A stretch of DNA of 44,507 nt from a virus: the IMG/VR virus record IMGVR_UViG_3300006922_000047, positions 1 through 44,507 of that record. One strand, written 5' to 3'. Position numbers and translations under genes: made by a program. Below are positions 9,813 through 20,200 of this stretch, in pieces (the stretch's first letter is position 1; each line of letters begins with the position of its first letter). The notes below the pieces were generated by a model. The model ran no database searches. It was not told where the DNA came from and saw only the letters and a list, made by a program, of their open reading frames with translations.

Positions 9813-11344
9813 TAGAACTCGATTACGATTTTGATGTCTTCTACTTGGTCGTTTGCACGACTAATTGCTCGTCTATTATCTATATAAACAACGTTGCCGC
9901 TGTTTGACTTGATCTCAGGTTTTGCATAACCATTATTAAATTTCATGCCCAAGTCATACTCTGTCGCATTAATAGTTCTAGAGGATGTGTTTGGAACGGC
10001 AGGGAAGTTTGTATCTGGTGTACCTGCAGCACCAGAAGTAGCTCCACTAATAACATTGGAACCATCAAATTCATTTTGAGTACCAGTAACTTCTGGGAAG
10101 ATACCGTCAACATCATTTTGATAATATTTCAATACTTTTGTTGTTGGATTCCAAGAGATAACACGAGCACGAGCAGTGACGTTTGTACCACCAACAACTC
10201 TTGTTTGTGTAATAATTTCATCAGGAGAATAATTACCTTGAAATGTGGGGGAGAAAATAACTGCTTTACCAGCAGAAACTGTTAAATCTGCAATAAGTTC
10301 TTCCGTACCAAATTTTAAGGGATTGGTAATTAAACCAATACGACGATAATCGTTATCAATCGGGAAGTCTCCAGCACCTTCATCATATGAAAGTTTCGCA
10401 TTGATCATAACTCTAAAGGAACCTAGTTCAACAACAGAGTCAGAACCATGTCCACCAGGAGGAGGAATGATGACATCAACTTGAGCACCAGTTCCTGTAC
10501 CGATACCAGTAATCGCTTCAACGGTAATTTTACCGAAAGTATATCCTGTACCACCTGATGTTACAGTAGCAGAAATAATTTTACCACCATCAACAACGAT
10601 AGAAACTCTACCACCAGTACCATCACCATTGATAGCGACATTATCGTATGTACCGTTGTTATACCCTGAACCTGCAGAGTTGATAACTACAGTATCAATT
10701 TCACCAGCAACAGCATTAGTTTTTACTGCATCATTAGTAAATACTGGCATGTAGTCCCCAGAGAAGAACTTCAGAACCGAAGCAACGGGGATGGTGTACA
10801 TATATTTCCAACGATATCCATCACCAGTGGTGATAATAGCAGTAGAAGTGCCCGTAGGTTCAACTGTAGAGGGTTTTCCGTTAGGGTCAGATGGGGAAGT
10901 GCCATTATAAATGCACTTATATACTTGATATTGAGAATTTACAACATAAAAGTCAGAATCATACAGTTTAGTAGCACCAGAGGAAGCAGTTCTACTAGGA
11001 GAATAGTCATGACGATACATGTCATAGGTGAAACCTAATCCACCAGTAGTTTCTTCTGGAGCAACCCAGTCAATTCTACGTACAACTTGAATTGTATCTG
11101 AAGCAAGAACTCGCTTCAGAGAAATCATATCATCATATGATGCCGAAAATTGAGAGAAAGAATCTACCGCCTGAGGAGGTGAGTTTTCATTATCCCAAGA
11201 TTGTGGTCTGCCAATAAACAAATAGAGTCTGTCTCTATTTGCACCAGCGTCAGTATCACTTTGGTTGGCATCAGGACCCTCCAAAGATTTAATAAATTTT
11301 TTCGCAGAAAAAATTCTAAATTGATCAGTAAGTAAAGCTGCCAT
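9812..11344 (-). CDS. 8: Baseplate wedge subunit gp8-like (510 aa)
   Basis: This is the T4 gp8 homologue, a baseplate wedge protein that dimerises and bridges gp10, gp7 and gp6. Supporting sequence: an N-terminus with RLYLFIGRPQSWDNEN (compare T4 gp8's IFITFGRSEPW), PRRDW-like VRRIDW at about residue 90, YKCIYNG followed by EPTG, the signature TTGDGYRWKYMYTIP near 175, and a C-terminus VVYIDNRRAISRANDQVEDIKIVIEF-like end. T4 gp8 is 334 residues; the extra length is a Gly-rich GxGY insertion at about residues 210-285 plus a VGE-type module near 385. It has its own late promoter 32 nt upstream and couples to the next gene through TAATG. Identity is confident. Confidence 0.88.
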   Translation of the reverse strand: MAALLTDQFRIFSAKKFIKSLEGPDANQSDTDAGANRDRLYLFIGRPQSWDNENSPPQAVDSFSQFSASYDDMISLKRVLASDTIQVVRRIDWVAPEETTGGLGFTYDMYRHDYSPSRTASSGATKLYDSDFYVVNSQYQVYKCIYNGTSPSDPNGKPSTVEPTGTSTAIITTGDGYRWKYMYTIPVASVLKFFSGDYMPVFTNDAVKTNAVAGEIDTVVINSAGSGYNNGTYDNVAINGDGTGGRVSIVVDGGKIISATVTSGGTGYTFGKITVEAITGIGTGTGAQVDVIIPPPGGHGSDSVVELGSFRVMINAKLSYDEGAGDFPIDNDYRRIGLITNPLKFGTEELIADLTVSAGKAVIFSPTFQGNYSPDEIITQTRVVGGTNVTARARVISWNPTTKVLKYYQNDVDGIFPEVTGTQNEFDGSNVISGATSGAAGTPDTNFPAVPNTSSRTINATEYDLGMKFNNGYAKPEIKSNSGNVVYIDNRRAISRANDQVEDIKIVIEF

Positions 11345-11375
11345 TTCCTATGGATACAATGTTCCTCTACTTGTC

Positions 11376-11383
11376 TATTTATG
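11376..11383 (-). promoter_or_regulatory. T4-type late promoter (CATAAATA) for gp8
   Basis: The minus strand reads CATAAATA, matching the relaxed NATAAATA late consensus reported for T4-like cyanophages. It overlaps the stop codon of the 1546-residue gene and lies 32 nt before the gp8 ATG, almost the same spacing as the exact TATAAATA before the distal fibre gene. Confidence 0.55.
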
Positions 11384-14300
11384 AGGTTTGTACAACTGTC
11401 TGATATTCGATACTCTTAATACGATAAGAAGCACCTGCATTACCTACAATGTTTTCCCCACCTAAGATAGCATATGCTGCAGCACCTGCTCCTGTAGTGT
11501 CACCCGAATCATTTGTGAATGTAATTGTAGGATGTAATACATTAGTTTCGACATATTGATTATATCCATATCCACCATTAGTAATAGTTAATGATTGAAT
11601 TTGATCTCCTGCAGCAGTTAATACGGCAGTAACAGTTGCCTGAATATCTCCATCATCTTCAACTGTTACAGTGGGAACAGCAGAATAGTTAATTCCTGGT
11701 TCTTGAACAACTAAATCAATAATAGTTCCTCTAGAAGAGAACTCATTCAGGAATCCGTTAACACCTTTGTTAACATTACCTGTGTTGAATGGAGTGATAC
11801 TAGAAAGCACCAATACTCCTGCAGTGCTATCCCAAGAAACTACAGTTCCAGTTACACCAGAAACAGATCCTGTAACAACCTCATTAACACCGAAGTTTAC
11901 ACCGTTACCAACAGTTTTATCTACAGTAACTCTAACTTGAGCAACATGCTCAACTCCTTCAGATAATCCACCAGCTGTATCAATGGTAGCAAATTTTTGT
12001 TGTGGGAAAGGTGTTGCATCTAAAATACTATCTCCAACAGCAAATAATGTAGTGTTTGTTCCACCTTGAGTTTCTTCAATACCATATAAGGAATTGAAAA
12101 TACCACCATCAAGACTAATCTGACCAGCGTAATCAGTACCAGCATTAATCAAATCGGGAATGCCATCTCCCAAAAATACTCCAGCATTATCAGGATCTTC
12201 GTTTTCATCATCATCCTCAAATGTTCTATCCTGAATACTTGAGATGGGAACAGTTAAGGTTGTAATATTATCACCAATAGAAACAATTGTATTATGTGGA
12301 AGTTGAGATGCCGTTGACGAATCTGGCAATCCACCTCCAAACTGCACAATAGCATCTTCGGTAGCAGCAAAACCAGCATCAATAAATGCCAACTCATCAA
12401 TTTCAAAAGTTACTAGAAGTTCCTTAGTAGCAGGATTCCAATCATATACTTTTGCTAATTTATTACTAGAACTTTCAACTCTTCTAGTAATAACGTCACC
12501 AACATTAAAATTGTAACTAGAAACACCAGCAACATCTTGAGTAGAATCTAATATAACTCTTTGGTCATAATTAAAATTCGTTCCTCTAGTAAGACCTGTA
12601 AATTTACCTGGTGCTTTACCCGTATAAGTGACAATTTCATTATTAAGAATAAACTGTCCAGAACCAGGGAATGCATTTGTAGAATTAACGAAGATTTCAG
12701 TAGCATCAGGAGTAGTTGTTTTAGTTAACCCTGTCAGATATTGGAATTGAGAATTTAGAGATTGTCTAGACCTAGTTTTTCTCTTTAAATTAATTAATTT
12801 AGTAAAGATAATCCTAGGGGGATTTACATATCCTTGTCCAGAATCTGTAAGTTCAATAGAACTAATTTTTCCTTGATCTATATTTGCGATTGCTTTAGCT
12901 CCACCGCCACCACCACCATCAATTAAAATAGTTGGAGGTTCTTGATAGAAATCTCCATCATCAGTGATTGTAATTGAAGTGACCTTACCCAAAGTAGAAA
13001 TTTCGGCAGCACCTTGAGCACCTTGTCCACCACCACCTTCAAATACAAGAGTTGGTGGAGTAGCAAAACTTCTACCCTCATTTCTAATAGTAAGACCAGT
13101 GATAGTTTGAACTACAGGAGAAGCAGTTCCTCCAGTACCTTCTCCACCAAGAACTCTTGCTTCAGCAGTTCCAAAATAACCATCACCATTTTTCGTCATT
13201 CTAATATAATCGATCGAACCATCATCTTTCAATACAACTTCTCCTTCTGCACCAGAAGGGGAAACAGAAGCAAGTTCTGGAACAGGGTCTCCTTCAAATA
13301 ATGGAGCACCAAAAAATTGGGGTCCAATACAGTAAGGATATGTGGGCGTTCCATTAGAAGATTCGGTCAAGAAATATGCATATGTACCATTTGGATATTC
13401 TGGTGTAACTACATACAAACCATTAAATTGATCTAAATCACCCTCTGTCGAATCATAGATATAATCTTGAACTAACATACCCATGGCATATCCATCTTGA
13501 ACACTCCTCACACCATACTGAGCATTTGCATACGAATAAGTATAAAGAGTTTTAGGTACATCAGATGGAATTACAATCTGCAATTGTCGGCTAGATGAAG
13601 TAGTAAATCCAGTAACATACTGAGAATAAGTTACTTCAGTTCCATCTAAACTATATGTAATTTTTGGATGTTGATATAGATAACTTAGATTTCCAACATC
13701 TCCAACATTTTGTGTTGGATGCCAACCATCAGAATCATTAGATAACAGTAAAATATTTCCATCATTCGATGCATCATCTTGATTGAAAATATATGTGTTT
13801 CCTCGTTTTAAATTGAGGAAGTTTGGGATAGAACCATCATATAAAAATTTACCACTAGAAACAGTTACCGCATAAGTCGTAGATGATGGATTAACCACCT
13901 CTTCCCTGGCACCATCAATTTCTGCTCCTACTTTTAATCTGTAAGAATCTGCTGCTCTTTGGACAGCATTATTAGCACCAAAATATCCATAAGGACCGTA
14001 TATGGGATATCCATCAAAAGACATACCAAGAATTTTGGAGTGTCCATCTGGATGCCTAGAGAAATCATCGTCTCCAGAACCAACAGTAATATTTCTAATA
14101 CCCCAATGATCGAAACCAGAACCATTAGCATTGTTTTGATATAAGAATACCGTTTGGTTGTTATTTCTAGATGCAGGAGGGACTGCAACTGTTATAGTTT
14201 TAAGTGTATCGAATGATGAGTCGTTATAACTGGCAACCTGAACAGAACCATAAGAAGTATTGAATGCAAAATATATGCGAAGTTCTTCATTAACATCGGG

Positions 14301-16019
14301 GTTCTCTCCACCATTAGAATCATTACCTCGGATTACTTCAACATCAAAGGTAACAACATTTCGTAAATCTAGATCAAATCTTACCCATCGCTGTCCCGCA
14401 TTACCACCTAATCTAAAGTGCTGTCCAATATCAAATCCGCCAGTGGTTCCATTACCAGATCCTGAACTTTCAATACTAGAATTTTTGAGATTTAAATCAT
14501 AATCAACTCCATTAATGAAGTCTGATGGTGTGATAGTAACTCTTTCTTGGAAGAAATCTGTAATGTAATAATCATTATCTGGAACTTCAGTGTCTTCAAC
14601 ACTACTTAAACTAATATATCCTTCTTGTCCTTCATATCCAGACATATATCTGTGATACTTACAGTAAAAGTAGATATTATTGGTTTCATCTCCATTCATA
14701 ATGAAGATGCTACTAAATGCATTTTCGTAATCAGCAGCGACTGCTGCAGAAGCACCAGTGCTATTATACAATAAACTTCCACTATTCAACTCTCCATCAG
14801 GAGTAGTACTAAACTGAATAGGGTGTCCTATACCTTGCTGATTTGATGCGTCAGATTGATCAAAGATGATTACATAATTCTTTCTTACCTGAATATTTTC
14901 TGGTGCTAGGTAATATGTATCGGGAATAAAAGAACCAAATAATGCCGCATCAGGACCAAAATTAATATAGAAAACATTTAATGAACGTGGAACACTACTA
15001 ATAGTGAAAGAGAATCCATTAGAACCAAGAACGGCAGAACTTTCTTGAAATGTTCCTGTTACATCTCTCAAGTAAATTTGCGTTATTACATTTTGAGCAT
15101 TTCTTACAATCTTTACAATTTCTGCCTCACCATCACCACCAATCTCTACAATAGTTCTACCTACCTCTACAACACCAATAGTCTCATCTAAGTCTGATAT
15201 ATCTACTAAAAGATTTCCATACTCGACTTTCAACTTCCAAGTGAATACTTTATGGAGACCCCAGTCAAGAACACTATGGTTTAACTTGAAATGATTTATT
15301 AATTTTGAAGATTGATAGTAATATGTATTGCTGTCAATAACTGCATCATAAACATCAGACTGCTTTACATTAGACTCTAGTACAGTGTCTAATTCAAATC
15401 CTATAGGGGCATCACCAGCAGCTGCTCCCCACTCTGGTGTGTGTAAGAATACACCATTTGCCATAATACCAAGTGATTTATTCTTTTGGAATGTTCTATT
15501 CTGTCCAAAAGGAACCTGTTTACCACCTCTATAGATGAAAACTTGGTCAAAATTTCTATCTAATATTAGACCCGACCCATCTCTTTCTGTGAGAATGTCT
15601 GCTGGTTTTGGATCATTATCACTAACAATTCTAAGTCTATCTACTAAATTCCCCTCAGGATCAACTTCAAAAGTCCCTGAAGTAAGAGAGTTTGGATAGT
15701 TTTGCCAAATCCTATTAATATCAAAAGAATTGATAACACCCAGAGATTCTGATGTGGGAACAATCTGCAATCTTAAAGGATCATATCCACGTCCTCTTTC
15801 TAAGACTCTGATATGAATAATCTTACCAGAATCAGAATCAATAATTGGATATAATATTGCTTCTGCTTCGGGAATGCCACAACCCGTGATAGTCAATCTA
15901 GGGGGATCTGTAGGATCATATCCTATACCAGGATTGATTACTTCTACAGCACGAACACCGAATAAATTATCAAAGATAGGCTTAATTTGTGCGCCTGATC
16001 CAGGAACTGTTCTTGCCAT
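11379..16019 (-). CDS. YHYH/cupredoxin multidomain virion structural protein (1546 aa)
   Basis: A modular tail protein. Approximate order by residue: Gly-rich repeats 18-92; a beta region; cupredoxin-like domain 345-475 with H399, C453, H456 and M459 (GHP ... YCKYHRYM); a jelly-roll domain 515-650 (GTTGGFDIGQHF to FDHWGIRNI); YHYH domain 660-905 (MSFDGYPIYGPYGYFG ... LDQFNGLYVVTPEYPNG) with a second, ligand-less cupredoxin-like unit apparently nested at about 714-838; Gly-rich repeats near 970-1070; a DATEIFVNSTNAFPGSG module near 1105; an acidic DENEDPDN loop near 1275; a VGE-type module near 1390; and a final repeat. The ATG follows GAGG by 6 nt. No enzyme motif is visible. It is likely part of the adsorption apparatus. 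The family is recognisable from marine phage structural proteins; the function is unproven. Confidence 0.8.
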   Translation of the reverse strand: MARTVPGSGAQIKPIFDNLFGVRAVEVINPGIGYDPTDPPRLTITGCGIPEAEAILYPIIDSDSGKIIHIRVLERGRGYDPLRLQIVPTSESLGVINSFDINRIWQNYPNSLTSGTFEVDPEGNLVDRLRIVSDNDPKPADILTERDGSGLILDRNFDQVFIYRGGKQVPFGQNRTFQKNKSLGIMANGVFLHTPEWGAAAGDAPIGFELDTVLESNVKQSDVYDAVIDSNTYYYQSSKLINHFKLNHSVLDWGLHKVFTWKLKVEYGNLLVDISDLDETIGVVEVGRTIVEIGGDGEAEIVKIVRNAQNVITQIYLRDVTGTFQESSAVLGSNGFSFTISSVPRSLNVFYINFGPDAALFGSFIPDTYYLAPENIQVRKNYVIIFDQSDASNQQGIGHPIQFSTTPDGELNSGSLLYNSTGASAAVAADYENAFSSIFIMNGDETNNIYFYCKYHRYMSGYEGQEGYISLSSVEDTEVPDNDYYITDFFQERVTITPSDFINGVDYDLNLKNSSIESSGSGNGTTGGFDIGQHFRLGGNAGQRWVRFDLDLRNVVTFDVEVIRGNDSNGGENPDVNEELRIYFAFNTSYGSVQVASYNDSSFDTLKTITVAVPPASRNNNQTVFLYQNNANGSGFDHWGIRNITVGSGDDDFSRHPDGHSKILGMSFDGYPIYGPYGYFGANNAVQRAADSYRLKVGAEIDGAREEVVNPSSTTYAVTVSSGKFLYDGSIPNFLNLKRGNTYIFNQDDASNDGNILLLSNDSDGWHPTQNVGDVGNLSYLYQHPKITYSLDGTEVTYSQYVTGFTTSSSRQLQIVIPSDVPKTLYTYSYANAQYGVRSVQDGYAMGMLVQDYIYDSTEGDLDQFNGLYVVTPEYPNGTYAYFLTESSNGTPTYPYCIGPQFFGAPLFEGDPVPELASVSPSGAEGEVVLKDDGSIDYIRMTKNGDGYFGTAEARVLGGEGTGGTASPVVQTITGLTIRNEGRSFATPPTLVFEGGGGQGAQGAAEISTLGKVTSITITDDGDFYQEPPTILIDGGGGGGAKAIANIDQGKISSIELTDSGQGYVNPPRIIFTKLINLKRKTRSRQSLNSQFQYLTGLTKTTTPDATEIFVNSTNAFPGSGQFILNNEIVTYTGKAPGKFTGLTRGTNFNYDQRVILDSTQDVAGVSSYNFNVGDVITRRVESSSNKLAKVYDWNPATKELLVTFEIDELAFIDAGFAATEDAIVQFGGGLPDSSTASQLPHNTIVSIGDNITTLTVPISSIQDRTFEDDDENEDPDNAGVFLGDGIPDLINAGTDYAGQISLDGGIFNSLYGIEETQGGTNTTLFAVGDSILDATPFPQQKFATIDTAGGLSEGVEHVAQVRVTVDKTVGNGVNFGVNEVVTGSVSGVTGTVVSWDSTAGVLVLSSITPFNTGNVNKGVNGFLNEFSSRGTIIDLVVQEPGINYSAVPTVTVEDDGDIQATVTAVLTAAGDQIQSLTITNGGYGYNQYVETNVLHPTITFTNDSGDTTGAGAAAYAILGGENIVGNAGASYRIKSIEYQTVVQTS

Positions 16020-16027
16020 TTATACCC

Positions 16028-17254
16028 TCAGTTTACTACGATAATGGTGCCGTTCATAGCAGCGTGTACTGTACACTGATAATAAAGAGTATTGGGTGAA
16101 TCCATAGGAACAGTCCAATACAAAACTGTTTGACCATTACCTGATTGGCCAGTGGTATACGGGTTACCACTCAATCCAGTTGTAGATTGAATTCTAAATG
16201 GGTGACTAGCACCATTTGAAGTGTTATCAAAAGCATAGGTGAAACCCCTATAAACATAAATCGTGGGGTCATTTACAGTTACAGGGAAACCAGGACCACT
16301 AAACGTATAATCATTTGCACCACTAGAACCAATTTCCCACCAAGTAAGAGGACTTGCTGTTCTTACCCAAGATGTTCCATTGTAGAACAAATTGTCACCT
16401 TGAGTCAGTCCAGTAAAGTCGGTATCTGTCATACCCGACAATGTACTGGTAACAACACCAGAAAAATCAATAGTGAGTGTATCACCAGTGATTGCCGTCG
16501 TAATATTATTACCACCAGCAATTGTTACTGTATCTGCAGAACTATCTGCTGTTGTACTTCCAGTATCTGCTGCTATTGTTGAGAATAAATTAAGATTGGT
16601 TAGACCAGACTGGTCATCCTGAGGCAACCATTTACTGGAACTAGAACTCCATTTTAAAACTTGGTCATTGGTTGGGGCAGTAGTGGTCGTATCAACATCA
16701 TTAAGATCGTTAACACTAGAGTACTGCGTAAGAAGTGCTGCCTGAGTATCACCAACACCACCTGCAGTAATATTCATATTCACATAAGGATTATCATCAC
16801 CATCAACAGTGAAAAAATACCCAGGATATGCTGCTGAAGTAGGTGCATTGCCAATTGAAGTATATTCGTTTTTATACTTGATTGACGTAGGGAAGTCAAT
16901 GGTGCCATCAGAACCTTCAAAAGTAGTTACGGTTCCTCCAGCAGTAATAACTACATCTCCTGTTCCGTTAGGAGTAATTGGAATATTCCCATTGCCACTA
17001 GAAATAATTCCATGTATATCAACATCTAGAGATGTTGTGAGCACTGCAAAGTCGGCAGAAACAAAGCTGCTGCCATTATATTTTAATACATGACCACTAG
17101 CAGCATTTGCTGTGGTCAGTGCTAAGGCAGAACCGTTGCCGAGCGTAGAATAAATTTCATCAAAATTATCATTAATTTTATCACCACCAACACGGAGGGT
17201 ATCCCCCGTGCTGTCATTCGCTGCGCCACCTAATCCAAGAGTTTGTTTAGCCAT
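16028..17254 (-). CDS. Tail fibre with C-terminal plastocyanin-like (cupredoxin) domain (408 aa)
   Basis: The N-terminus (NDSTGDTLRVGGDKINDNFD, then EIYSTLG) is the common fibre-anchor motif 'NDGTGDTLRxAFxKxNxNFxELY'. The middle, about residues 60-300, is a Ser/Thr/Asn/Asp-rich fibre shaft. Residues about 310-408 form a cupredoxin-like domain: YVYRGFTYAFDN, then SHPFRIQ (H351), and finally LYYQCTVHAAMNGTI with C394, H397 and M400. The His ... Cys-x2-His-x2-Met-x-Gly pattern matches the ligands of blue-copper domains such as plastocyanin/azurin-like families. There is no signal peptide, so this is not a periplasmic electron carrier; it would be displayed on the virion. A GATAAATA late promoter lies 20 nt upstream. 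Structural role is confident; copper binding is inferred from the residues only. Confidence 0.82.
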   Translation of the reverse strand: MAKQTLGLGGAANDSTGDTLRVGGDKINDNFDEIYSTLGNGSALALTTANAASGHVLKYNGSSFVSADFAVLTTSLDVDIHGIISSGNGNIPITPNGTGDVVITAGGTVTTFEGSDGTIDFPTSIKYKNEYTSIGNAPTSAAYPGYFFTVDGDDNPYVNMNITAGGVGDTQAALLTQYSSVNDLNDVDTTTTAPTNDQVLKWSSSSSKWLPQDDQSGLTNLNLFSTIAADTGSTTADSSADTVTIAGGNNITTAITGDTLTIDFSGVVTSTLSGMTDTDFTGLTQGDNLFYNGTSWVRTASPLTWWEIGSSGANDYTFSGPGFPVTVNDPTIYVYRGFTYAFDNTSNGASHPFRIQSTTGLSGNPYTTGQSGNGQTVLYWTVPMDSPNTLYYQCTVHAAMNGTIIVVN

Positions 17255-17273
17255 TTCGTGCTAGTTTTTTAGT

Positions 17274-17281
17274 TATTTATC
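17274..17281 (-). promoter_or_regulatory. T4-type late promoter (GATAAATA) for the cupredoxin fibre gene
   Basis: The minus strand reads GATAAATA followed by ACT, the same three bases that follow the exact late promoter at 1389-1396. It overlaps the stop of the 6421-residue gene and is 20 nt upstream of the fibre ATG. Confidence 0.55.
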
Positions 17282-20200
17282 AGAGATAGTCAACTGTTTC
17301 TTCACCGTAGTCTGCAAGATTGGGGGCAGTCCAGTCATCAGGCACTTCGGTTTCGACCGCAATGGTAGAATTTTTATATCCTGATCCAGTATTATTAACC
17401 TCAACAGTGTTAATTCCAACAATCGCACGAATGTCAGCATTAAATCCACTGATAGAATCAACCCTAACAACAGGTCTACTTGTATAAGCAGAACCAGGTG
17501 AGGTTACGCTAACTTTTTGGATAAATCCACTAGTAAGAACTGCTGTCGCATCAGCATTTTGACCGAAGACAGAACCGAGATAATCAAACGTGATCAGAGA
17601 GTTAGAAGATTCAATAACAGCGACCTCACGGTCTTCTGTCTCACCCTGAATCTCTAAGAAGTCACCAGGTTCAACAGGAGGAACAACCTCAGCAGCGTCA
17701 ACGTCTGCTTCAGAACCAACATATGAGAATGCAGCGAAACTAGAACCAACTCTAGGAATCTCTGAGAAGATGATTCTCGAACCAACAATCTCAAAACCAA
17801 CACCTGGTTCTTGAATAACCCCATTGAGCGAGACAATGATATTATTCTCAGGTCTGATTGTTGTAGACTGAACGCCCTCAGTAAGAGTCAACGAATAGAA
17901 AACATCATCACGTTTCAGGTTAAATGATTGACGTAAAGAATCAAACTCGAAAGAAATATCATCCAACTGTCTCAATTTACCAACATAGAATCCAGTAAAT
18001 GTTGAACCTGGATCAGGTGCCTCTGCGAATTGAATCTTATCAGAGAATGCATTATATGCATTACCAGCACCAGGAGGTTGTAGGATACCGTTGACGAAGA
18101 TAAGCATGTGTCCTGCAGGATCGGGCAGGTATGCTGTACCATTATTGATAGAGAGGTCGAAGGTAGTTTGTATACCATCAAATCCTCTGAATGCTCTCTT
18201 CACGCGAGCGCGTGAGATAACTTTATCGAGTATGACAGATTTGTAATTCTGCTTTCCAATAACATAATCATTTACTCCCCAAGTTCCAATGACACTAGTA
18301 AGATAAAGTCTCTTATTAACGCCAACTGCAACGATATTCCCAATGAGTGCTGCTGCACTTCCTGTAGTAGTAATTGCAGTACTAATCGTGCCCGTGGCGA
18401 TAGTATTTGCACCACCACCTGCGGCACCAAAATCACCAACCGAATCAGTGATAACGAATGTTCCGTCAATAGGAGCAACATATAGATAATCGTTATCAGT
18501 ATCTTTACCAGTAATAATCGCTCTCTTACTTGTGTCTCTACCACCACCAGAATTCAGTTTATAAATGTAATGCCCGACTGTAAAGTCTGCTACACTTGTG
18601 GAGAAACTATAGCGAATATTTCCGCCCGAGATAATTTTATCACCGATCTTAACGTCGAGTCCTTCATATTGTTGAACATCAATATAAAGTTCAGTGCTGC
18701 TAGAGTAAACAACAGAGTTTTTATCAAATGTGCCATTTAAGGTAGAAGTATCAACCGTTAGTTTACCACCACGATTATCTAAAACTGCCGCTTCATTTTT
18801 ATAGAATGCTGTAGGTAAAGCAGACTGCTCGCTGGTGTACGCATAGAAAGGAATATCGTTCGCAAAATCACCTCTCAGTTTAATGATATGAAGTCTATTT
18901 TCAATTGCACTTAATGTTGCAATAGTGGTATTTGCAGCACCCTGAATAACATCATTGATAGTCCAAGTTCCGCCAGTAATTTCTACATCCAGATACTTGT
19001 AATTTTCATCTTCATGGAATCCATAGACAAGACCTGTAACATTAGAATCACCTTGTTTTACAATAGATTCACCCATCGTGTAAGGACCATCAGTGATGTC
19101 TCCATCAATACGGAATCTCTTATAAACTTTAGCAATTTGTGCTTCATTAAGAACGACAGATTCAAGTTCAGCATTTTGATCGCTAAATTGTCCATAGAAG
19201 TAATCTGATGTATTCAATCCACCACCAGCACCTGTAGGTACATAAGTAATGCCATATTCTCTGGTGGGGATAGTAATACCAGGATTGACTGTTACGTCCA
19301 CATAATATGTGGAATTGCCTAATTGGTTTCTATAGAACTGAACATTTTCTCTAACAATCGTAAGAATCTCATCAGTATTATATGCAGATCTCCAAGTAGT
19401 ATTATCGAATGCATAAGAACCATTTGGAGTTGGAGTAGCAAGAGCACCATCAAGAGCACTTTCGATATAGTCTTCTAGTAAGTCTAAAGCGAACAACTTG
19501 ACATTATACTCAGTATTGGAGAAGAATGATGTTCCACCAACAGCAGTATATGCATCAAATACACCCTTGTTAAGTTTAGCACCCCAGACATAAATGCCCG
19601 AAGTTCCATCGCCACTGAAAGTGGATTGATTATTTTCATTTTTAATTCTAATCCTAGTCCTCAGAGTACTAAATCCGAAGGAGAATCTTAGTGTTGCATA
19701 AATTCTATACCACCCATCACCAAAAGGAACAGTATTCATTTCATAAGAAATCAAACCACCCTGAGTTTGGAAAATAGATCCGAAAGAACCATCTGCCAGA
19801 TTGACATCAAAGAAGAGAGTTTGTTCTCCTGATAGTCCTTCATCCAAGGCAATTACAAATCTAACTCTACTGTATTCAGCAGATTTAACAAATACCGAAC
19901 TTGTAAATGTCTGGTCTTCTTCGTTACTAACTGAACCTGCATCAAAAGTATCTGTACCAGAATCAAAGGTAACATTACCCGAGTCCATAGTCGTAAACTG
20001 ATTAAGACTATAATCTCTAATCAATCCATGATTAGTTCCACTAACACTAGCAATAATTTTTTCTGCCGTTTGTGTTCCATCAGGAGCAAGAATATCGTTG
20101 ACCGCAAATGTAGAATCAACAGTAGTCCAATTAACTTCAAATGCTTCGGGATTAGTCCACAAATTAGTTACAGAGAACTCGGATGCAATGGGGGATTGAA

